Positions 25,373 through 34,300 of a DNA stretch of 64,000 nucleotides are shown piece by piece (positions within the stretch are counted from its first letter, which is position 1; each line of letters begins with the position of its first letter). The translations under genes were made by a program, and so were the position numbers. The DNA lies in the NCBI GenBank assembly GCA_004556565.1, contig SFGN01000010.1, positions 1 to 64,000 of the forward strand, in the 5' to 3' direction. The notes under the pieces were generated by a model, which saw nothing but the letters and a program-made list of their open reading frames with translations, had not been told where the DNA came from and made no database searches. This DNA is from Lachnospiraceae bacterium. Its GTDB lineage: Bacteria > Bacillota_A > Clostridia > Lachnospirales > Lachnospiraceae.

Positions 25373-25427
25373 CATTAGAAGTCGAACGAATTTGGCTGAA
25401 TGTATTTTTGAAATCGGAGGAAATATT

Positions 25428-28202
25428 ATGCTTCAGATTAAGCACATCCGTAAACAGTATATTACAGGAAATCTGGTACAGCAGGCACTGGACGGGGGCT
25501 CTCTGAATTTCCGTGAAAACGAATTTGTCTCAATTCTCGGCCCGAGCGGTTCGGGAAAGACCACTCTTTTGAATATCATCGGAGGCTTGGACCGTTATGA
25601 TGACGGTGATTTGATTATCAACGGGATTTCAACGAAAAAGTATAAGGACAGGGACTGGGATTCTTACAGAAACCATACGATAGGATTTGTGTTCCAGAGT
25701 TACAATCTGATCCCGCATCAGTCCGTGCTGGCAAATGTCGAACTGGCATTAACGATTTCGGGAATCTCTAAAGCGGAGCGCAGGGAAAGAGCAAAAAAGG
25801 CACTGGAAGAGGTGGGGCTTGGCGACCAGATCCATAAAAAGCCGAATCAGATGTCAGGCGGCCAGATGCAGCGTGTCGCAATTGCCAGAGCGTTGGTGAA
25901 TAATCCGAAAGTGCTGCTTGCCGATGAGCCGACCGGTGCCCTGGATACGGAGACCAGTGTGCAGGTCATGGAATTGCTCAAGGAAGTGGCAAAAGACAGA
26001 CTCGTCATCATGGTAACACATAATCCTGAGCTGGCGGAAGAATATGCAACAAGAATCGTCCGCCTGCGTGACGGAAAAATCACAGATGATTCGAATCCTT
26101 ATCTTGTCGAAGAAGCGTCAGAGGAAACGCTTCGCCATGAGAATATGGGAAAATCGTCAATGTCTTATCTGACGGCACTGTCGCTTAGTTTTAATAATCT
26201 GAAGACAAAAAAAGCGAGGACACTTCTGACTGCATTTGCAGGATCGATCGGTATCATCGGAATTGCACTGATTTTGTCACTGTCAAACGGGGTGAACAAT
26301 TACATTACAGATATTCAGAAGAGTACCATGACCTCATATCCTATTACAATAGAAGCCCAGGCACTGGATTTCAGCAGCATTATTGAAATTTCACCGGGGC
26401 ATGCCGAAGAGATGGATATCGAGCATGAGAAGGATGCCGTATATATGAACAGTATGGATCTGGAGCTGGCATCTACCGTTACGACTAGTCTTACCCAGAA
26501 TAATCTGACAGAATTCAAGAAATATCTGGATGACGAGGACAGTGAGATTCACGAATATGTAGGGGACAATGGAATCCTTTATACATATGATACGAAGTTT
26601 GGCGTGTATACTACCGATCCGGAAGGGGAATTTGTCAATACTGACGGAAGTACTTTGCAGGAGGCGAAGCAAAGCGCTGCCAGCAGTATGATAAGCGGCA
26701 TCGGAAGCAGCATGGGCGGTAATGGCGACGGCAGTGCCATGAGCAGTATGGTATCGAGAGCCTCAGATAATTTTGAAGAACTTTTGCCCGACAGTGACGG
26801 CACGGGCGTCAGCAATGCAATCAAGGATAATTATGAACTTCTGTACGGAGAATGGCCGGTTGCATATGATGAGGTTGTTCTTGTGCTGAATAAAAATAAT
26901 GAGATTGCGGCAACAACCATTTACGAGCTGGGAATCCTTCCGTCTTCCGAGTATAAGGAACTGATGGAACAGCTGGAAGACGGTGAGAAACTGGAAACTC
27001 AGCTTCAGCAGTGGTCTTATGAAGATATCTGTGATAAGCAGTTTTATTTGATTCCTGCCTGTGATATGTATGTGGAAAATGAGAACGGAACTTTTGACTG
27101 TATAGCCGATGATGAAGAGGCTCTCGGAGAAAGGTTTGAAGATGCGGTAAAACTGAAAGTGACAGGCGTCATCCGTCCGGATGAAGATCTGGAAAATTTA
27201 TTTATCAATGCACCTTTCGGATATACACGGGAGCTGACGGATTATCTGATCCAGTATACGGAAGAGAGTGCTGTCGTAAAAGCACAGGAGGAGAATGCGG
27301 ATATCAACGTGGTCAACGGCATGTCCTTTGAACCGAAAGATGATGCTGCAAAAATTTCTGATGTAAAAATCTATTTATCCGGGCTGGGAGTATCTGATAA
27401 GGCAAAGCTTTGTAAAGAAATGCTGGTGGCATCGGCAGCTGCGGGCAGCGGTTCGGGAACAGATGCGGCAATGATGGCAAATATGGGAAGTATGGGCGAA
27501 ACGGAACTGGCAGCGATGATGGATCAGTAGCTTCTGAATCCGGAAGATGAGGTTATGCTCGCAATTTATGACGCATATATTTCCACGGGCAGCTATGATG
27601 ATAATATGTCTTCATTTGGCGTGGTCAGCCTTGATGCGCCGTCTTCGATAAATATTTATGCGGACAGCTTTGAGGATAAGGATGAGATTTCTAAGTGTAT
27701 TGATGTATATAATGACGGGGCGAGGGAAGAGAATCAGATCAGCTATACGGATTATGTAGGGCTTTTGATGTCTTCTGTGACCACTATTATCGATGTGATT
27801 TCTTATGTGCTGATCGCATTTGTGGCAGTATCGCTGATTGTTTCTTCTATTATGATAGGAATCATCACATACATTTCCGTGCTGGAACGTACAAAAGAAA
27901 TCGGAATTCTCCGCGCACTGGGAGCATCCAGAAAGAATATTTCCCAGGTGTTCAATGCGGAGACGTTCATCATCGGATTGTGTGCGGGAGCGATGGGAGT
28001 CGGTATATCCTGCCTGCTCCTGATACCGGGGAATATGTTGATACATTCTGTTGCGGGAACGACGGAAGTGAACGCAAGCCTTCCTGCAGTCAGTGCAGCC
28101 ATACTGGTTATATTAAGCGTGTTACTGACATTGATCGGAGGACTGATACCTTCAAAGAAGGCGGCGAAAAGAGATCCGGTTACGGCTCTTAGGACGGAGT
28201 AA
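25428..28202 (+). pseudogene. MacB-like ABC transporter (fused ATPase and FtsX permease) interrupted by an in-frame TAG
   Basis: Start ATG 25428 with CGGAGG 7 bases upstream. The ATPase occupies ~1-230 (Walker A GPSGSGKTT, signature MSGGQMQR, Walker B LLADEPTGALD, H-loop MVTHN). One membrane helix follows at ~265-290, then a large extracellular domain. Codon 701 (27528-27530) is TAG. The same reading frame continues past it for 224 codons, encoding the three C-terminal FtsX helices and the ending PSKKAAKRDPVTALRTE. A continuous gene would be ~924 residues. Without the tail the permease should not work. Either the gene is a recent pseudogene, the stop is read through, or the base is wrong. A small internal ATG at 27555 could start a separate tail peptide but has no obvious ribosome binding site. 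Confidence 0.85.
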
Positions 28203-28233
28203 AATGTCCCGGCAGATTGCAGGAATATTGAAT

Positions 28234-28280
28234 AAAAACAGGATGGAATCTTTATATGTCAATGATTTCATCCTGTTTTT
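28234..28280. terminator. Bidirectional terminator between the ABC gene and the EamA transporter gene
   Basis: AAAAACAGGATGGAATC (28234-28250) pairs with GATTTCATCCTGTTTTT (28264-28280). A-tract and T-tract on the two sides make it usable from both convergent genes. Confidence 0.75.
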
Positions 28281-28302
28281 ATGCTTCTTCTCTTGTGTTC
28301 TT

Positions 28303-29271
28303 TTATATTTCGGGATTATTTTCTTTAATAAGAGGATTGTTTTTCTCTTTTATCGGTATCTGTGCCAGCACCACGGCACAGAAAATCAAAACACATCCGA
28401 CCAGCTCCCGGGCTGCAAGTTTTTCCCCGAGCAGTACCCATCCGGCCAGCACGGAAAATACAGATTCCAGGCTCATCAGCAGGGAGGCTACCGTAGGGTT
28501 TACACCCTGCTGGCCGATAATCTGCAACGTATATGCCACACCACATGACATTACGCCGGCATAGAGGATCGGAATCCAGGCATCTGCCGTAAAAAGAGCC
28601 GGAGCCCAGGCTTTGATTCCGGAGAGTGAATGCCTCATATCATAAAGAAACATCGGTATGGCGGACAGAATTCCTGCGGTCATAAACTGGATGCAGGACA
28701 TCCGCACACCGTCAACCAACGGTGAGAAATGGTCAATCGTCATGATGTGCATGGAAAATGCCAGGGCACACAGCAGAAGGAGCGCATCTGAAAGCTGAAG
28801 TGAAAAAGAACCTTTCATGCACAGCAGGTATAGTCCCACAAGCGTGATCAGGACACCGGTCCAGACATTCCATCCGCATTTTTTCTTAAAAAACAATCCA
28901 AGAATCGGGACGAGCAGGATATAGCAGGCGGTCAGAAAACCTGCTTTTCCGGCAGGAGCTCCGAGGTAAATGCCAATCTGCTGCAGATTGCTTGCGATGC
29001 ACAGGATAACCCCACAGGAGATACCTCCGGTAAGTAAAATCCTTTTCTCCTCTTTTGTGACAGGCTTCCGGCTTGTTAGCCCCATTCTGTCCAATGCCGC
29101 AATTGCAGGTATCAGAACAAGAGAACCGATGAGACAGCGGATACAGTTAAATGTAAATGGCCCGACGGCATCTCCGCCTTCGCTCTGGGCAACGAAAGCG
29201 ACTCCCCAGATGAAAGCAGTGAGGACCAGAAGACAAGAGTTTCTTTTCTGTTTTGAATTCATATCAGTCAC
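28303..29271 (-). CDS. EamA-family (drug/metabolite superfamily) transporter
   Basis: 322 residues with ten predicted membrane helices in two EamA repeats. Examples are LLVLTAFIWGVAFVAQSEGGD at the N-terminus, the inter-repeat TGVLITLVGLYLLC, and SLLMSLESVFSVLAGWVLLGE in the second repeat. Such proteins export or import amino acids, purines or other metabolites; the substrate is not predictable. AAGGTGA precedes the start. Single gene, ended by the shared terminator at 28234-28280. Confidence 0.88.
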   Translation of the reverse strand: MTDMNSKQKRNSCLLVLTAFIWGVAFVAQSEGGDAVGPFTFNCIRCLIGSLVLIPAIAALDRMGLTSRKPVTKEEKRILLTGGISCGVILCIASNLQQIGIYLGAPAGKAGFLTACYILLVPILGLFFKKKCGWNVWTGVLITLVGLYLLCMKGSFSLQLSDALLLLCALAFSMHIMTIDHFSPLVDGVRMSCIQFMTAGILSAIPMFLYDMRHSLSGIKAWAPALFTADAWIPILYAGVMSCGVAYTLQIIGQQGVNPTVASLLMSLESVFSVLAGWVLLGEKLAARELVGCVLIFCAVVLAQIPIKEKNNPLIKENNPEI

Positions 29272-29353
29272 CTTTTCCTTTGTAATTCCTCACGAATCAT
29301 AGCATGAATTGCAGTATTTTACAAGAACAGTATCAGCCGGATAAGTTATTAAG

Positions 29354-29433
29354 TATAACAGTTCAGCCCGAGCCATTCGCAAAACGCATCTCCGATGCTT
29401 CGCTCACTATTTCGATTATGGCTGAACTGATAT
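29354..29433. repeat. Dispersed palindromic intergenic repeat, copy A
   Basis: The ends TATAACAGTTCAGCC and GGCTGAACTGATA are inverted copies. Between them lie GCCATTCGCAAAACGCATCT (29372 on), CGATGCTT, and ATTTCGATTATGGCTGAACTG. The same blocks recur at 48352-48522 in the same order. It lies between divergent genes, so it is not simply a terminator of one. No coding content. Confidence 0.65.
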
Positions 29434-29542
29434 TAAAAAATATCAATCAACAAAGACGATAGAATGACTGGACACAGGAAAAATATTGAAGTATGATAAA
29501 AGGCAAGCGTTAGCGCAAAAGATAGAAAGGAAGACAGGGAAG

Positions 29543-30115
29543 ATGAGCAATCTTACAGAAATCAGATGGCACGGCCGCGGCGGCCAGGGTGCCAAGACAG
29601 CCGCACTTTTACTTGCGGATGTAGCATTTCAGACAGGAAAATATGTACAGGGATTCCCGGAATATGGACCGGAACGTATGGGCGCTCCGATCACGGCATA
29701 CAACCGTATCAGCGACGAGAAAATCCGAGTACATTCCAATATTTATGATCCGCAGTATGTGGTCGTTGTAGATGAGTCTCTGCTGGAGGCGGTCGATGTG
29801 ACAGCAGGACTGAAAAAGGACGGTGCTATTCTTGTGAATACGCAGCGCACAAAGGAAGAAATCATTCCGCACTTAAAGGGGTATGAAGGAAAGGTCTATA
29901 TTATTGATGCGAAGAAAGTATCTCTGGCCGCTATGGGAAAATATTTCCCGAACACACCGCTTCTTGCAGCAATCGTGAAAGTGGCGGGCATTATGGATGA
30001 AGAAACTTTCTTACGCGAGATGAAGGCATCATTTTCTCACAAGTTTGCCAGCAAGCCGGAGGTAATCGACGGCAACATGAAGGCACTTGAGATGGCCCTG
30101 AAGGAGGTACACTAA
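29543..30115 (+). CDS. porC: 2-oxoacid (pyruvate):ferredoxin oxidoreductase, gamma subunit
   Basis: 190 residues from ATG 29543 (MSNLTEIRWHGRGGQGAKTA); the frame's earlier start at 29486 adds a non-homologous lysine-rich stretch. GRGGQG is the hallmark of the POR/VOR/KOR gamma domain, followed by QGFPEYGPERMGAP. It is first of a four-gene operon in the order gamma, delta, alpha, beta, seen in Thermotoga and archaea. Its stop overlaps the next start by one base (TAATG). The complex decarboxylates a 2-oxoacid with CoA and reduces ferredoxin. Confidence 0.9.
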   Translation: MSNLTEIRWHGRGGQGAKTAALLLADVAFQTGKYVQGFPEYGPERMGAPITAYNRISDEKIRVHSNIYDPQYVVVVDESLLEAVDVTAGLKKDGAILVNTQRTKEEIIPHLKGYEGKVYIIDAKKVSLAAMGKYFPNTPLLAAIVKVAGIMDEETFLREMKASFSHKFASKPEVIDGNMKALEMALKEVH

Positions 30116-30417
30116 TGGCAACAGATATCACAAAATTAGGTGTAAAAGTCAACTGGCAGGATCTGACCGAAGGTATGGTTATCGCCGGTGCAGGAACTTC
30201 CAAAGATTTTAATACAGGAGAATGGTCCACGGCGAAGCCACAGTTTATCGAAGAAAAATGTAAACAATGTCTGCTTTGTGTTCCGGTATGCCCTGACAGC
30301 AGCATTCCGGTAAAGGACAAGAAAAGACTGGCATTTGATTATGACCACTGTAAAGGGTGCGGCATCTGTGTAAAAGCATGTCCGTTCGGCGCAATTACTA
30401 TGGAAGGGGTGAAATAA
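30115..30417 (+). CDS. porD: 2-oxoacid:ferredoxin oxidoreductase, delta subunit (2x 4Fe-4S ferredoxin)
   Basis: 100 residues with two clusters of the CxxCxxCxxxCP type (CKQCLLCVPVCP and CKGCGICVKACP), holding two 4Fe-4S clusters that carry electrons from the thiamine site to ferredoxin. The N-terminal TSKDFNTGEWSTAKPQF segment is typical of PorD. It overlaps the gamma gene by one base, and the alpha gene starts 2 bases after its stop. Confidence 0.93.
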   Translation: MATDITKLGVKVNWQDLTEGMVIAGAGTSKDFNTGEWSTAKPQFIEEKCKQCLLCVPVCPDSSIPVKDKKRLAFDYDHCKGCGICVKACPFGAITMEGVK

Positions 30418-30418
30418 G

Positions 30419-31600
30419 ATGGCTAAGAGAGATCGTTTATCAGGAAATGAAGCGGTGGCAATCGCTTTGAGACAGATTAATCCGGATGTATTTCCAGCGT
30501 TTCCGATCACACCGTCCACGGAAATCCCACAGTATTTTGCTTCTTTTGTGGCAAACGGACAGGTAGATACCGAATTTATCCCGGTGGAAAGTGAGCACAG
30601 CTCCATGAGTGCGGCAATCGGTGCAGAAGCAGCCGGTGCAAGAAGCCTTACGGCAACATCTTCCTGCGGTCTTGCATATATGTGGGAAGAATTATACATA
30701 GCAGCATCCAACCGCCTTCCGCTGGCACTGGCACTGGTTAACCGTGCATTGTCAGGCCCGATCAACATTAACTGCGACCATTCTGACAGTATGGGTGCAA
30801 GAGATGCGGGATGGATTCAGATTTATGCGGAGAATAATCAGGAGGCATATGACAATATGGTACAGGCATACCGTATTGCCGAGCATAAGGATGTGCGTCT
30901 CCCGATCATGATCTGCCAGGATGGTTTCATCACGAGCCATGCGGTGGAGAATATTGAACTTCTTGATGATGCCGATGTCAAAGGCTTTGTCGGAGAATAT
31001 GAACCGGAGAATTATCTTTTGAATCCGGAATGTCCGATGGCGGTAGGTCCGTATTCTATTACAGATTATTATATGGAAGCAAAACGAAATCAGGCAGAAG
31101 GTATGAAGAATGCAGGCAGAGTCGTCCTGGAAGTGGCAAAAGAATTTGCTCAGATTTCCGGGCGTGAATACGGCTTGTTCGAAGAATACTGCATGGAAGA
31201 TGCAGAACGTGCGGTTGTCATCATCGGTTCTGCAGCAGGAACGACAAAGGATGCGATTGACAGGCTCCGCGCACAGGGAGAAAAGGTCGGCATGGTGAAG
31301 ATTCGTCTGTACCGCCCGTTCCCGGCAGAGGAGATTGCAGGGGCCTTGAAAAATGTAAAAGCAGTTGCAATTATGGACAGGGCGGAAGGATATACTAATC
31401 ATGGAGGACCGCTTGGCGCGGATGTCATGGCAGCATTGTACCGTGCAAGGGCAAATGCATTTGCAGTTAACTATGTCTATGGACTCGGCGGACGCGATGT
31501 CCGTGTAGAAGACGTGGAGAGTATCTATGCAGATTTGAAACAGGTTATCGAAGATGGCGATGCAGGTGAGACATACCGTTATCTTGGAATCAGAGAATAA
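30419..31600 (+). CDS. porA: 2-oxoacid (pyruvate):ferredoxin oxidoreductase, alpha subunit
   Basis: 393 residues. The N-terminal pyrimidine-binding domain shows FPITPSTEIPQYFASF and EHSSMSAAIGAEAAGARSLTATSS. The middle has ALVNRALSGPININCDHSDS, and the C-terminal transketolase-like domain reads VVIIGSAAGTTKDAIDRLR and VKIRLYRPFP. The substrate is probably pyruvate, but the four-subunit architecture is shared with 2-oxoisovalerate enzymes, so this is not certain. GGAAGGGGTGA precedes the start. Confidence 0.92.
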   Translation: MAKRDRLSGNEAVAIALRQINPDVFPAFPITPSTEIPQYFASFVANGQVDTEFIPVESEHSSMSAAIGAEAAGARSLTATSSCGLAYMWEELYIAASNRLPLALALVNRALSGPININCDHSDSMGARDAGWIQIYAENNQEAYDNMVQAYRIAEHKDVRLPIMICQDGFITSHAVENIELLDDADVKGFVGEYEPENYLLNPECPMAVGPYSITDYYMEAKRNQAEGMKNAGRVVLEVAKEFAQISGREYGLFEEYCMEDAERAVVIIGSAAGTTKDAIDRLRAQGEKVGMVKIRLYRPFPAEEIAGALKNVKAVAIMDRAEGYTNHGGPLGADVMAALYRARANAFAVNYVYGLGGRDVRVEDVESIYADLKQVIEDGDAGETYRYLGIRE

Positions 31601-31614
31601 GGGGGAAATGGAAG

Positions 31615-32547
31615 ATGAGTTATAATTTTAAAGAAACCATGAATAAACCGGAACGTCTGGCTCCAGGACACAGAATGTGCGCCGGATGCGGCGGCACGAT
31701 TGCAGTAAGAAATGTACTACGCGGGCTTCATGAGGGAGACAAGGCGGTCATCGGAAATGCTACCGGATGTCTGGAAGTTTCCACTTTCACTTATCCATAT
31801 ACGGCATGGGAAGACAGCTACATCCATAATGCATTTGAAAATGCAGGGGCTACCATGAGCGGTGTGGAAGGCGCTTACAAAGCACTGAAAAGAAAAGGAA
31901 AACTTGACGAAACTTATAAATTCATTACCTTTGGAGGAGACGGGGGAACATATGATATCGGTATGCAGTCCCTCTCCGGAGCAATGGAAAGAAATCACGA
32001 CATGGTCTATGTCTGCTATGACAACGGTGCTTATATGAATACCGGAATCCAGCGTTCTTCCGCTACACCAATGTATGCCGACACGACAACGACACCGGTC
32101 GGAACCAAGAGTAACGGAAAGCCGCAGAACAGAAAAGATCTGGCATCTGTAATCGCTGCACATGATGTACCGTATGTAGCACAGACAACATTCGTACAGA
32201 ATTTTAAAGACCTGCATATCAAAGCGGAAAAGGCAATTTATACACCGGGTGCGGCTTTTTTGAATATCATGGCACCGTGTCCGCGCGGCTGGAGATATAA
32301 TACTCCGGATATTATGGAAATCTGCAGGCTTGGCGTTGAGACTTGTTATTGGCCGCTGTTTGAAGTTGTAGAGGGCAAATGGATTTTGAATTATGAGCCG
32401 AAGAAAAAACTTCCGGTTGAAGATTTCCTGAGACCACAGGGACGATTCAAACATCTCTTTAAGAAAGGAAATGAATACCTGCTTGAGGCATTCCAGAAGG
32501 AAGTGGACAGAAGATGGGAAGAGCTTTTGTTCAGATGCTCCAGGTAA
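31615..32547 (+). CDS. porB: 2-oxoacid (pyruvate):ferredoxin oxidoreductase, beta subunit
   Basis: 310 residues. The beta subunit binds thiamine diphosphate: the motif GDGGTYDIGMQSLSGAMERN matches GDG-x(n)-N. Cluster cysteines include MCAGCGG near the N-terminus and further Cys at GNATGCLEVS and MAPCPRGW. It closes the operon 14 bases after porA and is followed by a terminator. It makes acetyl-CoA (or an acyl-CoA) and reduced ferredoxin, central to anaerobic energy metabolism. Confidence 0.92.
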   Translation: MSYNFKETMNKPERLAPGHRMCAGCGGTIAVRNVLRGLHEGDKAVIGNATGCLEVSTFTYPYTAWEDSYIHNAFENAGATMSGVEGAYKALKRKGKLDETYKFITFGGDGGTYDIGMQSLSGAMERNHDMVYVCYDNGAYMNTGIQRSSATPMYADTTTTPVGTKSNGKPQNRKDLASVIAAHDVPYVAQTTFVQNFKDLHIKAEKAIYTPGAAFLNIMAPCPRGWRYNTPDIMEICRLGVETCYWPLFEVVEGKWILNYEPKKKLPVEDFLRPQGRFKHLFKKGNEYLLEAFQKEVDRRWEELLFRCSR

Positions 32548-32563
32548 ACTGAATTATAGCGTG

Positions 32564-32616
32564 AACCGAAATCATCTGCCCGAAGCTGCTTCGGCGGGGA
32601 TGATTTCGGTTCTTTT
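32564..32616. terminator. Terminator after porCDAB
   Basis: AACCGAAATCATC (32564-32576) pairs with GATGATTTCGGTT (32599-32611), followed by CTTTTATAAA. It lies between convergent genes. Confidence 0.75.
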
Positions 32617-32689
32617 ATAAACAGACAGCCCGGCAAAGCAAAATACAATGTGTCTGTGCAGAAACAATGATGTGTATTTGATACACATT

Positions 32690-34006
32690 TCATTGCAGCA
32701 CCCGCTGTATATTCTCTTTAATCTTGTCTGACAGATAGGCATATTGTTCCAGTTCTTCTTCTGTAAAATCTGCAAAACGTGCATTGTCATAGTCGCTCTG
32801 TGCAACAGAAAGGTCTGCCAGGATGGCATCGGCGGCAGGCTGAAACTGGATATTGATGCGTCTGACGGAAGATTTTTTCACACGGATATCTTCGATTTTT
32901 AATACCCCTTTTGCCGTCAGCCGCTGCAGGGAGCGGTTCAGGGCGATGCGTGATATATTGGTGAAGTCTGCCAGTTCTTTGCGTGTGGTAATACTGTGCG
33001 GATGGTTTAAATAAAGCAGAAGCTTCGTGTCATCCAGAGTGAGGTCATATTTCAGTGCCACGACCTCCTGATAATGTTCCAGAAGCTTTCGGTCTCTGTA
33101 TGCATCCATCAGGATTCCCTCTCCCGCGACCGCCTCGGAGCATACGCCGTTACGTTCTTCACCGAGCTTTTTCGCACCGAGCAGGAAAGGCGGCACATTT
33201 CCGTCACCGGCAGCATCCACGAGAAAACGATATACAGACAGCCGGTTCTTTTCATAGTCTTCTTCATTTAAAATATGTCTGTAAAAATTGTCATAATATT
33301 CAAAAACCATCAGTTTCATCTTAATGACATTGGAAATATTTGTACTTTGGCTGATAAGGGAACCTTTTGTTTTTACATAATAATAAAGCGGAGCCTGCAG
33401 CGCGCAGAAACGTTCTGCGTGGCGGATATATTCAAGATTAAACATGAAGTCCTCGCACCAGCTTATGTCAGAAGCCATACGGAGATGCCAGGTTTCTACA
33501 ATATCTCTGCGGTAGAGCTTGTTCCAGAGAACGCCATAATAAAAATCTGCCGGATTTTCCATCATGTGAGAGGCAAATTCCTCCAGGCTCATCACCGCGT
33601 CATCTTCAATGTCACCTTTTCTTGACAGACGCTCTCCGACAACACGATAAAAATCAGAAATGACAAGGTCACAATTATTCTCCTGTGCGGTACGGACGAA
33701 CAGCCGGGTCGCGTCAGAAGTGATCCAGTCATCGCTGTCCAAAAACTGAAGATAAGTACCTTCGGCATTATCCAGGGCCATATTCCGGGTATCTGATACG
33801 CCTGTATTTTCCTTGTGAAAAACGCGGATGCGGGAATCCTTTTCTGCGTATTCATCACAGATAGCACCGGAAGAATCTGTGCTTCCGTCATCCATGAGCA
33901 ACAGCTCAAAATCGCCAAATTCCTGATTTAAAATGCTGTCAATACAACGGTGCAGATATTTCTCGGCATTATAAACCGGAACGATAATACTAACTGTAGG
34001 ATTCAT
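32690..34006 (-). CDS. Family 2 glycosyltransferase with a C-terminal MarR-like winged-helix domain
   Basis: 438 residues. Residues 1-~225 are a GT-A glycosyltransferase: SIIVPVYNAEKYLHRC, LLLMDDGSTDSS at 37-48, FLDSDDW at 88-94, and LWNKLYRRDIV at 160-170. The remaining part first has a helical linker (~226-320). Then ~325-385 reads as a winged helix: LTLDDTKLLLYLNHP, a helix-turn-helix TTRKELADFTNISRIALNRSLQRLTAKG, and a wing VLKIEDIRVKKSSVRRINI. An acidic helical tail follows (EEELEQYAYLSDKIKENI). This is the order of a MarR-type regulator. The frame is continuous with no sign of two genes. The start has AAGGATA upstream. Function of the fusion is unknown. Confidence 0.8.
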   Translation of the reverse strand: MNPTVSIIVPVYNAEKYLHRCIDSILNQEFGDFELLLMDDGSTDSSGAICDEYAEKDSRIRVFHKENTGVSDTRNMALDNAEGTYLQFLDSDDWITSDATRLFVRTAQENNCDLVISDFYRVVGERLSRKGDIEDDAVMSLEEFASHMMENPADFYYGVLWNKLYRRDIVETWHLRMASDISWCEDFMFNLEYIRHAERFCALQAPLYYYVKTKGSLISQSTNISNVIKMKLMVFEYYDNFYRHILNEEDYEKNRLSVYRFLVDAAGDGNVPPFLLGAKKLGEERNGVCSEAVAGEGILMDAYRDRKLLEHYQEVVALKYDLTLDDTKLLLYLNHPHSITTRKELADFTNISRIALNRSLQRLTAKGVLKIEDIRVKKSSVRRINIQFQPAADAILADLSVAQSDYDNARFADFTEEELEQYAYLSDKIKENIQRVLQ

Positions 34007-34210
34007 ATAAAAATATCCTTTCTTTTTCCCTTTTTAAAACCATCTAAAAAGATCCGAAAAACAGAAATCATGATAAACATAAATAATCAACGGAAGTCAT
34101 TTCAGGTGTTATAATTCATACTTTGATAATTGTAGCAGAGTTTTTTATAAATGACCAGACTGCCAAATATAAAATAAAAATTAACAAACGGGATTTACAG
34201 AATTGGTTAC

Positions 34211-34239
34211 TTTACAAAAAGAAACAAGTGTGATATTGT
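34211..34239 (+). promoter_or_regulatory. Promoter of lon
   Basis: TTTACA (34211-34216), a 17-base spacer and TATTGT (34234-34239). It ends 15 bases before the CIRCE operator, so a bound repressor would cover the transcription start. Confidence 0.55.
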
Positions 34240-34254
34240 TTTGTTACAGTAGGC

Positions 34255-34281
34255 TTAGCACTCGACAAACACGAGTGCTGA
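34255..34281. promoter_or_regulatory. CIRCE operator (HrcA binding site) upstream of lon
   Basis: TTAGCACTC-N9-GAGTGCTGA matches the CIRCE consensus TTAGCACTC-N9-GAGTGCTAA at 17 of 18 arm positions. CIRCE is the operator of the heat-shock repressor HrcA, usually found at groESL and dnaK operons. It ends 19 bases before the lon start codon, so lon is probably heat-induced through HrcA. hrcA is not in this window. Confidence 0.92.
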
Positions 34282-34300
34282 TACAAAGGAGAGATGAAGA

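Noticed and set aside
27528..27530. TAG in the ABC transporter as programmed pyrrolysine or selenocysteine-like recoding
   Set aside because: No pyl genes or specific downstream structure seen; TAG is not a selenocysteine codon. Mutation or error is simpler.
31717..32454. 245-codon frame on the minus strand over porB
   Set aside because: Antisense shadow of a clearly functional gene.
32690..34006. GT2-MarR gene as two genes merged by a sequencing error
   Set aside because: The frame is continuous with a helical linker between domains, and no start site or ribosome binding site appears at the junction.
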